10,800 nt of DNA. Origin: an uncultured Selenomonadaceae bacterium (lineage in GTDB: Bacteria > Bacillota > Negativicutes > Selenomonadales > Selenomonadaceae). The notes under the pieces were generated by a model that made no database searches, was not told the DNA's origin, and saw only the letters and a list, made by a program, of their open reading frames with translations. The stretch spans positions 1 to 10,800 of the forward strand of contig CAJOKY010000231.1 of the NCBI GenBank assembly GCA_905235425.1, read 5' to 3'. Below, in pieces: positions 1-6,683 of this stretch; the stretch's first letter is position 1, and each line of letters starts with the position of its first letter. A program made the translations under genes and the position numbers.

Positions 1-1
1 C

Positions 2-1231
2 AGCCGCCATGACAAGTGGCTTTGCATGATGTATCCGCGTTTGAAATTGTTAAAGCAACTTTTATCAGATGACGGCGCGATTTTTATTTCTATCGACGAT
101 AACGAGCAACATTATCTGCGTGATATTTGCGAAGAAATTTTCGGCACACGAAATTTTTTAGCTGAGTTAATTTGGAAGAAAAAATATACAGGCGGCAAAG
201 GCACCAAAACTTTCGTCGATTATCACGAATATATTTTAGCTTATGCGGCAAATATTTCCCAAATTGGAGAAATAAGTATGGATCGTCCGGAAAGTGAAAA
301 AGCCAAATTCACGCAAGAGGACGAATATATTGAAGAACGCGGAAAATATTATACAAGACCGTTAAAATCGAATTTAGACCCCCGCCCAACTTTGGTATAT
401 CCGATTGAATTGCCCGACGGAACTTCAGTTACAACTCAATGGATATGTGCAAAATCCACCTATGAGGAATTATTGAGGGACGGAAGAATAGAGTTCAAAA
501 ATCCTCGTTCGAGTAAATATCCTGTGTATAAAAAGTTTTATGAAAAAGATGCTGGCGGGAAGGTGAAAATTCCCTCGATTTTAGAAGTAACAAGTAATAA
601 TGATGCAAAGGAAGAATTGAAATCAATATTTAACATAAAAAGCACCCGCGATTTAACGTTTAAGACTCCGAAACCAATTAAACTAGTTGACATATTTGTA
701 AGAAATTTTACTAACAAAAATTCCCTCGTGCTAGACGCCTTCGCCGGTAGCGGCACGACAGCCCACGCCGTTATAAATCTCAACGCGGAGGACGGCGGTA
801 ACCGAAAATTTATCTTAATCGAAATGGAAGACTACGCCGAAACTATAACTGCCGAGCGGGTGCGACGTGTTGGCGGGAATTTTGATTTTTATGAAGTCGG
901 CGAGCCGCTATTTGTAGACGGCGACATAAATCCTGCCGTTGACGCCGAACAAGTACGCGCTTATGTATGGGCTATGGAGACTTCGACGCCGTACGTTAAG
1001 CCCGATGCTGATGACTGCGCGGCATTTATGGGTGTCAACAAAGACACGGCGTACTACTTTCATGAAGGCGCGTTGGATTATGAATTTTTAGCTACGATGC
1101 GAACCCGCGCAGATTCGTACATAATTTTTGCCGAGACCTGCGCGGTAGGTGAAGAATTTTTGAACAAACATAAGATTTATTTCAAAAAAATTCCGCGTGA
1201 CATCATAAAAATTTGGGCGGACGAAATATAA
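2..1231 (+). CDS. Type III restriction-modification DNA methyltransferase (Mod subunit-like), 5'-truncated
   Basis: This is a site-specific adenine-N6 DNA methyltransferase that modifies DNA with S-adenosylmethionine; in type III systems Mod also recognises the target for the Res nuclease. The frame is open from nucleotide 2, before the first in-window ATG at 26, and reads SRHDKWLCMMYPRLKLLKQL, a block typical of the interior of Mod proteins, so the true start and the DPPY-type catalytic motif lie upstream of the window. The SAM-binding motif FAGSGTT is at nucleotides 740-760. Its position after the target-recognition region fits the beta-class order. The C-terminus (FKKIPRDI) is also typical of Mod. 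The middle part (about nucleotides 180-720) is more AT-rich and richer in AGA arginine codons than the rest, as expected of an exchanged recognition domain. No Res gene follows; a terminator and a sugar gene come next. Type III Mod is likely; an orphan methyltransferase of the same family is possible. Confidence 0.88.
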   Translation, partial: SRHDKWLCMMYPRLKLLKQLLSDDGAIFISIDDNEQHYLRDICEEIFGTRNFLAELIWKKKYTGGKGTKTFVDYHEYILAYAANISQIGEISMDRPESEKAKFTQEDEYIEERGKYYTRPLKSNLDPRPTLVYPIELPDGTSVTTQWICAKSTYEELLRDGRIEFKNPRSSKYPVYKKFYEKDAGGKVKIPSILEVTSNNDAKEELKSIFNIKSTRDLTFKTPKPIKLVDIFVRNFTNKNSLVLDAFAGSGTTAHAVINLNAEDGGNRKFILIEMEDYAETITAERVRRVGGNFDFYEVGEPLFVDGDINPAVDAEQVRAYVWAMETSTPYVKPDADDCAAFMGVNKDTAYYFHEGALDYEFLATMRTRADSYIIFAETCAVGEEFLNKHKIYFKKIPRDIIKIWADEI

Positions 1232-1318
1232 AAAAATTCCCTGCAGAAAAGAAACTGCGGGGATTTTTAACGTGTCGTGAAATTTCTGAAAAAATTTTAA
1301 AAGCGTTTGAAGGTAATT
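1231..1318 (+). repeat. 88-nt intergenic repeat, copy 1 (terminator plus conserved tail)
   Basis: Aligns without gaps to 2908-2995 with about 80 of 88 identical positions by hand count. Four of the eight differences fall in the terminator loop. The tail beyond the T-run (about 1269-1318) is as well conserved as the stem, so the similarity is not explained by the terminator alone. The two copies are direct repeats 1677 nt apart and bracket the GH1 gene. Confidence 0.85.
1233..1269 (+). terminator. Bidirectional intrinsic terminator after the methyltransferase gene
   Basis: An 8-bp stem (1239-1246 with 1255-1262, one G-T wobble) encloses an 8-nt loop. An A-rich run lies on the left and a T-run (1264-1268) on the right, so it could stop transcription in both directions. 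It begins 1-2 nt after the methyltransferase stop codon. A near copy lies at 2908-2945. Confidence 0.8.
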
Positions 1319-1386
1319 AATTCCAAAATGGCGAAAAGTAAATCATTGCCGTAGTTTAAAATTTTTTTAAGCAGGGGGTAAGATTT

Positions 1387-2856
1387 ATGGCTTTTCCGAA
1401 AAATTTTTTGTGGGGCGGAGCGACTGCAGCTAATCAGTGTGAAGGCGCGTATTTAGAAGATGGCAAAGGTCTTTCAATGCCGGATATGCTTTTGGGTGGT
1501 GACGTAAATACTCCCCGTACTTTTTGCCCGAAAATTACTGAAGGCGTTTTTTATCCTTCGCATGAAGCGATCGACATGTATCACCGCTACAAGGAAGATA
1601 TCGCGCTTTTTGCCGAAATGGGCTTTAAGTGCTACCGTTTTTCCATTAACTGGGCAAGAATTTTTCCAAACGGTGACGACGCCGCACCTAACGAGATCGG
1701 CTTAAAATTTTACGATAATGTAATCGACGAGTGCATAAAACACGGAATTGAACCGCTGATAACGCTCTGTCATTACGAAATTCCATTTGAGATTGTGAAA
1801 AGATATCACGGCTTTTACAATCGCAAAACCATTGACTTATACATAAAATATGCGAAAACTTGTTTTGAACGTTGGAAGGACAAAGTAAAATACTGGCTGA
1901 CTTTCAATGAAATAAATATGACGTTAATGGAAACGCACTTGGGGAATTTGTACGGCGTCGGAATTGTGCAGGATAAAGATTTACAGCGTACGGAACCTTG
2001 CAAGTTCCCTGAACTGGAAGATATTCCGCAACAAAGAATTGAAGCGTTGCACAATCAATTTGTAGCGTCGGCGCTTGCAGTTATCGAAGGGCACAAAATA
2101 AATCCCAATTTCAAAATCGGAAATATGATTTGTCACATTACGTGGTATCCTTTGACGCCCAATCCCAAAGATGTATTGGAAGATCAGCGGCGCGACAGTT
2201 TTTGTAATGATATCTGCGGTGATGTGCAGATTCGCGGAGCTTATCCGTACTTTGCAAAAAAAATGTACCAAGACATGGGCATTAATACGGCGTTCATGGA
2301 CAACGAGGAAGATAAAAAAATTTTGCGCGAGGGTACGGTTGACTTTTACACGTTCAGCTATTATATGTCAAATTGCGCAACGGTTGACGAAAATGCGGAG
2401 AAAGTCAAAGGCAATATGATGGGCGGCTCTAAAAATCCGTACTTGAAGGCAAGCGATTGGGGCTGGCAAATTGATCCTGACGGCTTGCAATGGACTTTGA
2501 ATAAATTGGCGTCGCGTTATCCCAACACGCCGTTAATGGTTGTTGAAAACGGTTTCGGTGCTTTTGATAAAGTTGCGGAAGACGGAAAGATACATGACGA
2601 TTACAGAATTTCGTATTTCCGCGAACACATAAAAGCAATGGGCGAAGCGGTAAAAGGCGGCGTGAATTTAATCGGCTACACGACATGGGGACCGATTGAT
2701 CTTGTAAGCGCCACTACGGGACAATATGCCAAGCGTTACGGTTTTATTTATGTCAATCGCCATGACGACGGCACGGGTGACTTTTCGCGCACTCGCAAAG
2801 ATTCTTTCTTCTGGTACAAAAAAGTTATCGCCTCCAACGGTGAAGATTTAGCGTAA
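1387..2856 (+). CDS. GH1 family 6-phospho-beta-glucosidase
   Basis: A cytoplasmic retaining glycosidase predicted to cleave 6-phospho-beta-glucosides (cellobiose-6-P, salicin-6-P type) delivered by a PTS, giving glucose-6-phosphate. At 489 residues it is full length for GH1. The N-terminus (FPKNFLWGGATAANQCEGA) is the family signature. The acid/base is E175 in TFNEIN and the nucleophile is E387 in VVENG. The phospho-specific subgroup is indicated by the S441...K449-R-Y451 block in LVSATTGQYAKRYGFIYV, which corresponds to the phosphate-binding Ser/Lys/Tyr of 6-phospho-glycosidases, and by the C-terminal FWYKKVIASNGEDL. The ATG at 1387 has a strong GGGGG ribosome site at about 1374-1378. A TAAAAT at 1357-1362 could be a -10 box, but I see no convincing -35. 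The gene is monocistronic between two repeated terminators. No PTS permease or BglG-type regulator is nearby, so the exact substrate is inferred. Confidence 0.93.
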   Translation: MAFPKNFLWGGATAANQCEGAYLEDGKGLSMPDMLLGGDVNTPRTFCPKITEGVFYPSHEAIDMYHRYKEDIALFAEMGFKCYRFSINWARIFPNGDDAAPNEIGLKFYDNVIDECIKHGIEPLITLCHYEIPFEIVKRYHGFYNRKTIDLYIKYAKTCFERWKDKVKYWLTFNEINMTLMETHLGNLYGVGIVQDKDLQRTEPCKFPELEDIPQQRIEALHNQFVASALAVIEGHKINPNFKIGNMICHITWYPLTPNPKDVLEDQRRDSFCNDICGDVQIRGAYPYFAKKMYQDMGINTAFMDNEEDKKILREGTVDFYTFSYYMSNCATVDENAEKVKGNMMGGSKNPYLKASDWGWQIDPDGLQWTLNKLASRYPNTPLMVVENGFGAFDKVAEDGKIHDDYRISYFREHIKAMGEAVKGGVNLIGYTTWGPIDLVSATTGQYAKRYGFIYVNRHDDGTGDFSRTRKDSFFWYKKVIASNGEDLA

Positions 2857-2877
2857 TATAAGATTTAGCGTAATATA
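2844..2877 (+). repeat. Perfect 17-bp tandem duplication across the GH1 stop codon
   Basis: The unit agatttagcgtaatata occurs at 2844-2860 and again, identically, at 2861-2877. The first copy holds the last codons and TAA stop of the GH1 gene and the second is untranslated. The protein is unaffected. Perfect identity suggests a recent duplication by replication slippage. Confidence 0.95.
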
Positions 2878-2907
2878 AAAATTTCGCAGAGAAAAAATTT
2901 TGGCGTG

Positions 2908-2945
2908 AAAAAAATCCCTGCAGTACAGATTCTGCGGGGATTTTT
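2908..2945 (+). terminator. Bidirectional terminator between the convergent GH1 and PHP genes
   Basis: The stem is 2916-2923 with 2932-2939 around an 8-nt loop, with an A-run on the left (2908-2914) and a T-run on the right (2941-2945). It lies between the GH1 gene (plus strand) and the PHP gene (minus strand), where a two-way terminator is needed. The stem sequence is identical to that at 1239-1262. Confidence 0.82.
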
Positions 2946-2995
2946 AACGTGTCTTGCAATTTCTGAAAAAATTTTAAAAACGTTTGAAGGTAATT
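2908..2995 (+). repeat. 88-nt intergenic repeat, copy 2
   Basis: Direct repeat of 1231-1318, about 91% identical and ungapped. It comprises the terminator hairpin and a conserved 50-nt tail that runs to within 17 nt of the PHP gene's stop. There are no flanking target duplications or terminal inverted repeats to suggest a classical insertion sequence. Confidence 0.85.
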
Positions 2996-3011
2996 TTTAG
3001 TATTTGGCAAA

Positions 3012-3736
3012 TTAGATCGGAGCTAAAGATTTTCTGTACTTGACGCGGGCAAAAAATTTTTCTACAGAATAATTTATCACGAGGTCGGACGGAAAATCAT
3101 TTTCGCGCAGAATTCCTTCAGCCAGCGCATGGTTGCCGACATCTGAACAAAAATGCGCGTCACTGCCCATAATGACTTCAACGCCGTACTTTTTGCATGC
3201 GGCAAGCATAGATTTAGCATTGTCGCGAGAACCTGCGCGGTAACCGCCGGATTTATACGAACTGTTATTGACTTCAAGCAGTACGTGATTATCGGCGGCG
3301 GCATTTGCGACGGCGTCAAAGTCAATCGGATAAGACGGATTATCGGGATGACCGATTATGACGACGTGAGGATTTCGCATAACGCCGATTAGCGCGGCAG
3401 TATTTTCAGCGACAGAGCCTGGTTCAATGCAGGGATTGTGTAAACTTGCAATGGCGTAGTCCATGCGTTTTAAAATCTGCGCGGGTAAATCGGTACTGCC
3501 GGAATAATCGATAATATTTAACTCGGCGCCCATGACAATTTTAATGCCGTCAATTTCGCGCGGAATTACAGGGAAGTTTATAAAGTAATAACTATGTGCA
3601 CTGCCGGGCATATTCGATCCGAAATGCCGACAAGTTCAAGCCCTTTAGCCTTCGCGGCACAAATATTTTCGCTCATGGTAGAATAAGCATGAAGGCTTGC
3701 CGTTGTATGAGTATGTACGTCCAATAAATCTTTCAA
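3012..3736 (-). pseudogene. PHP-domain metal-dependent phosphatase (YcdX-like), frameshifted
   Basis: PHP proteins of this type bind a metal cluster through conserved His and Asp residues and hydrolyse phosphoesters. The original gene appears to start at TTG 3736, with AAGG at 3750-3747, and begins MKDLLDVHTHTTASLHAYS, containing the HTH metal motif. This frame reads as far as GISD (GAT, 3619-3617) and ends after 52 residues at 3578. The rest of the protein (MPGSAH... to 3012) continues in another frame, open from 3611, with LHNPC, IIGHPDNP and GSDAH motifs. The family reads D-H-x-P-x-M-P-G across the join, which needs 12 nt between the Asp and Met codons; only 5 are present (3612-3616). About 7 nt including the His ligand codon are therefore missing. 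No ribosome site precedes the ATG at 3611, so a working protein is unlikely. A sequencing or assembly error is the alternative. Confidence 0.85.
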
Positions 3737-3805
3737 AGTCTCACTACCTTTCAAAATAATTTTAACATAAATTTAAAAAAAATTAACGCCGGAAAGGAAA
3801 ATCGT
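3737..3805. promoter_or_regulatory. Divergent intergenic region between the PHP gene and the hybrid kinase
   Basis: This AT-rich stretch of about 70 nt must carry the starts of both divergent transcription units. It holds the minus-strand ribosome site of the PHP gene (AAGG, 3750-3747) and the plus-strand site GGAAAGGA at 3791-3798 before the kinase ATG. Several A/T-rich -10-like hexamers occur, but none pairs with a clear -35, so I do not place a promoter. Confidence 0.4.
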
Positions 3806-6601
3806 ATGCAAAATTTTAAATCGAGCTTTTACGAAAAAATTTTCCGTTCATTGGAAACCAACGCGGTAATAATGCGCGTCGAATCAGACGGTAAATATTT
3901 TCCTATTTGGTGTTCTAATGAATTTACGGAAATGATGGAAGGCAGCGCCGAAGAATTTATCAAAATGGAAAGTGGCGGCACCATGATCAGCATTCACCCC
4001 GACGACCAAGAAGAGGTTGCCTATCTTTTCCGTCACCATGTCACGAAGTCCGGCACGAATAATTTAACCATACGCAAATGCACGCTTAAAGGGAATTGGA
4101 TTTGGGTAAATGTACAATACGCCTTTGTCGAAGAGGACGGCATTACTTATGCCTACTGCATTTATTTTGATGTTACGGTAATTAAGGAAAATGAAAAGCG
4201 TGCGCAGGAAATGTACGAAAGTGTCCGCAACGAGCTTGAAAATATTTCCGGCGACAGCCTTGTTTCGCTACGCTTAAATTTGACAAAGGACGCTGTGGAA
4301 GATGTGCACGGTCAAGGCTTATATGATATCGACGTACGCGGCATGACTATCTCAGAAAACTTTCGTAAGCGTGCAGAGATTTTTCCATTTGAACGCGATA
4401 AGAAAAAGTTTAATCGAAATTTTAACCGGCAAAAACTTTTGGCGGCGTACGACAGCGGCGTTACGCATTTGTCGGATATATTTTTCTGCAACCTGCCGAA
4501 TGGTGAAAAATGTTTTGTAGAATACAACGTGACATTAAGCCGCAATCCCGCGACCGGCGATATTATGGCGTTTACTTCGGAGCGCGAGTGCAACCATGAC
4601 TTGGTGAACGACGCCATATTAAATAAAGCGCTTGTCGAACAATACGACATGATAACCTACATTGTCGATGACAAGTACGGCGTGGTTATCGGCGACGCCC
4701 AAAAAATTACGCGCGGCAGTATTTTTCCGAAAGAAAAAACCGGCAATTACAGCCAATACATTGAAAAGCAAGTCAAACCGGTTTTAAGCGGCACGAATAC
4801 CGAGAAAAATAAATATCTTGAACAGCTGAACTTAAAACGCATTGAACACAGTCTTGAAAAAAATGAACCGTACGAAGTCAACATAGCCTGTGATATCGAC
4901 GGCGAAACTTTTCACAAGCGCTTTGTATTTTATACCGTCAACAAAGAGGCAAAATTTTATATTCTGCTGAAGTCCGATACAACCGAATTGCAACGCGCGC
5001 AGATTACCCGTAACGCGCAATTAAAAGAGGCGTTGGAAGTTGCCAAACAAGCCAACGTTGCCAAAACCGCCTTCCTTTCCAGCATGAGTCACGAAATGCG
5101 TACGCCTATGAATGCGATAATCGGTCTTGACAGCATAGCGCTTAAAGAACCGAATTTGCCGGAACGTACGAAAGAACATTTGACGAAGATTGGCGACAGT
5201 GCGCGGCATCTTTTGAGTTTGATTAATGACATTTTGGATATGAGCCGCATTGAAAGCGGCAGAATGTCACTTAAGAATGAAGAGTTTTCTTTCAGCGCAT
5301 TGGTTGAACAGATTAATACCATGTTCAGCGGTCAATGTGCGGTGAAAGGTTTAACTTATGACTGCAACATTGTAGGCAACGTTGACGAATTTTATATCGG
5401 CGACGCGATGAAGTTAAAGCAGGTGCTGATAAATATTTTGGGCAACGCCGTTAAATTTACTCACGCGCCGGGCAAAGTCATTTTCACGATAGAAAATACT
5501 GCCAACTACGAAAATAAAACCACGCTTAGATTTAAAATTAAAGACACCGGCATTGGCATGGACGAAAGTTACCTGCCGAAAATTTTTGACGTATTCTCGC
5601 AAGAGGATTCGACTTCCGGCAATGCGTACGGCGGCACGGGATTGGGTATGCCCATTACAAAAAATATTATCGATATGATGAACGGCAACATTTCCGTGAA
5701 GTCCAAAAAAAATGTCGGCTCGGAATTTACCGTAAACATAACGCTTAGAAAATCTGATAAAAGCCAAATTGGCGGCAAGGATATCAGCATAAACGATTTA
5801 AAAGTTTTGGTTATTGACGACGATCCCGTTGCCTGCGAACACGCCAAATTGATATTGGAAGATTTCGGCATTGCGGCGGATACCGTATTAAACGGCTGGG
5901 ACGCCATTGAGATGATAAAACTGAATCATGCTCGGCATGAAGACTACAACTTACTTTTGGTTGATTTGCGAATGCCGGAGCTTGACGGTATAGAAGTCAC
6001 GCGCAGAATACGCGACATTATAGGCGACGAATCGGCAATTATAATTTTGACTGCTTACAGTTGGGAGGAGGTGACAGAGGAGGCGACGAAAGCCGGCGTA
6101 GATCGGTTTATGTCAAAACCGCTTTTTGCGTCGGCAGTCATGGATGAATTTAAGCAGGCGCTTGAACAGAAACAAATTAATTTACATAAAGAGGCGGAAC
6201 CTGCGGACTTGACGGGTAAACGTATTCTTTTGGCAGAGGATATGTTTGTAAATGCGGAAATTATCAAGGAAATTTTGAAAATGCAGGATATGGAAGTTGA
6301 TCACGCGGAAAACGGTAAATTGGTTGTCGATATGTTTGATAAATCGCCGATTGATTATTACGACGCGGTTTTAATGGATATTCGTATGCCTATAATGGAC
6401 GGCTTGCAAGCTACAGAAAATATTCGTGCATTGGATAGAGCCGACGCCAAGACTGTACCGATTATCGCGCTTACTGCAAACGCCTTTGACGAAGACGTAC
6501 AGCGCTCATTGCAAGCCGGTATGAATGCGCATTTGACAAAGCCGGTTGAACCGGAGCATTTGTATCAGACGCTTGCCGAATTTATAGGGAGTAGGAAGTA
6601 G
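3806..6601 (+). CDS. Soluble hybrid sensor histidine kinase with PAS-like sensors and two receiver domains
   Basis: A 931-residue signalling protein that should autophosphorylate on His and pass phosphate to its own receivers. Residues about 8-130 form a PAS_3-like fold with HPDD at 64-67. Two more PAS-like regions follow, about 150-270 (ending NPATGDIMAF) and 275-395. A helical linker leads to HisKA with H429 in SHEMRTPMN. The ATPase domain has the N-box around N543-N547, the G1 box DTGIGM (580-585) and the G2 box GGTGLGM (609-615). Receiver 1 has phospho-acceptor D720 and receiver 2 has D858, each with the conserved acidic pair, Thr and Lys (SKP, TKP). There is no transmembrane segment or signal peptide, and no Hpt or DNA-binding output domain, so an outside Hpt or partner is expected. 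The ATG at 3806 follows GGAAAGGA. The last residues GSRK and the TAG stop are encoded by a heptamer repeat array. The signal is unknown. Confidence 0.93.
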   Translation: MQNFKSSFYEKIFRSLETNAVIMRVESDGKYFPIWCSNEFTEMMEGSAEEFIKMESGGTMISIHPDDQEEVAYLFRHHVTKSGTNNLTIRKCTLKGNWIWVNVQYAFVEEDGITYAYCIYFDVTVIKENEKRAQEMYESVRNELENISGDSLVSLRLNLTKDAVEDVHGQGLYDIDVRGMTISENFRKRAEIFPFERDKKKFNRNFNRQKLLAAYDSGVTHLSDIFFCNLPNGEKCFVEYNVTLSRNPATGDIMAFTSERECNHDLVNDAILNKALVEQYDMITYIVDDKYGVVIGDAQKITRGSIFPKEKTGNYSQYIEKQVKPVLSGTNTEKNKYLEQLNLKRIEHSLEKNEPYEVNIACDIDGETFHKRFVFYTVNKEAKFYILLKSDTTELQRAQITRNAQLKEALEVAKQANVAKTAFLSSMSHEMRTPMNAIIGLDSIALKEPNLPERTKEHLTKIGDSARHLLSLINDILDMSRIESGRMSLKNEEFSFSALVEQINTMFSGQCAVKGLTYDCNIVGNVDEFYIGDAMKLKQVLINILGNAVKFTHAPGKVIFTIENTANYENKTTLRFKIKDTGIGMDESYLPKIFDVFSQEDSTSGNAYGGTGLGMPITKNIIDMMNGNISVKSKKNVGSEFTVNITLRKSDKSQIGGKDISINDLKVLVIDDDPVACEHAKLILEDFGIAADTVLNGWDAIEMIKLNHARHEDYNLLLVDLRMPELDGIEVTRRIRDIIGDESAIIILTAYSWEEVTEEATKAGVDRFMSKPLFASAVMDEFKQALEQKQINLHKEAEPADLTGKRILLAEDMFVNAEIIKEILKMQDMEVDHAENGKLVVDMFDKSPIDYYDAVLMDIRMPIMDGLQATENIRALDRADAKTVPIIALTANAFDEDVQRSLQAGMNAHLTKPVEPEHLYQTLAEFIGSRK

Positions 6602-6663
6602 ATAGTAGGAGGTAGAGGGTAGAAATTACAATCTACAATCTACCCTCTACTCCCTAAAACCTA
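6585..6663 (+). repeat. Palindromic heptanucleotide array at the kinase stop codon
   Basis: From 6585 the sequence runs in 7-nt units beginning TAG: tagggag, taggaag, tagatag, taggagg, tagaggg, tagaaat (to 6626). After about 6629 the units become reverse complements of the same type (caatcta twice, ccctcta, ctcccta, aaaccta). The two arms can pair: gtagagggtaga at 6612-6623 is a perfect inverted match to 6639-6650 around a 15-nt loop. The kinase stop (6599-6601) is the TAG of the third unit. There is no T-run, so this is not a standard terminator. The GH32 ribosome site follows at 6671. Confidence 0.85.
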
Positions 6664-6683
6664 AATCAAAGGAGGAATATTTT

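Noticed and set aside
1233..1269. BglG/LicT-type antiterminator controlling the GH1 gene
   Set aside because: No RAT-like element overlaps the hairpin, it starts right after the previous stop codon, and an identical stem occurs after GH1, so it behaves as an ordinary terminator.
5414..5767. Minus-strand open frame of 117 codons inside the kinase gene
   Set aside because: It is antisense to the conserved ATPase domain and has no independent coding signs.
6585..6663. The heptamer palindrome as an intrinsic terminator or CRISPR-like array
   Set aside because: There is no T-run after the hairpin, the units are contiguous 7-mers without spacers, and they change orientation in the middle.
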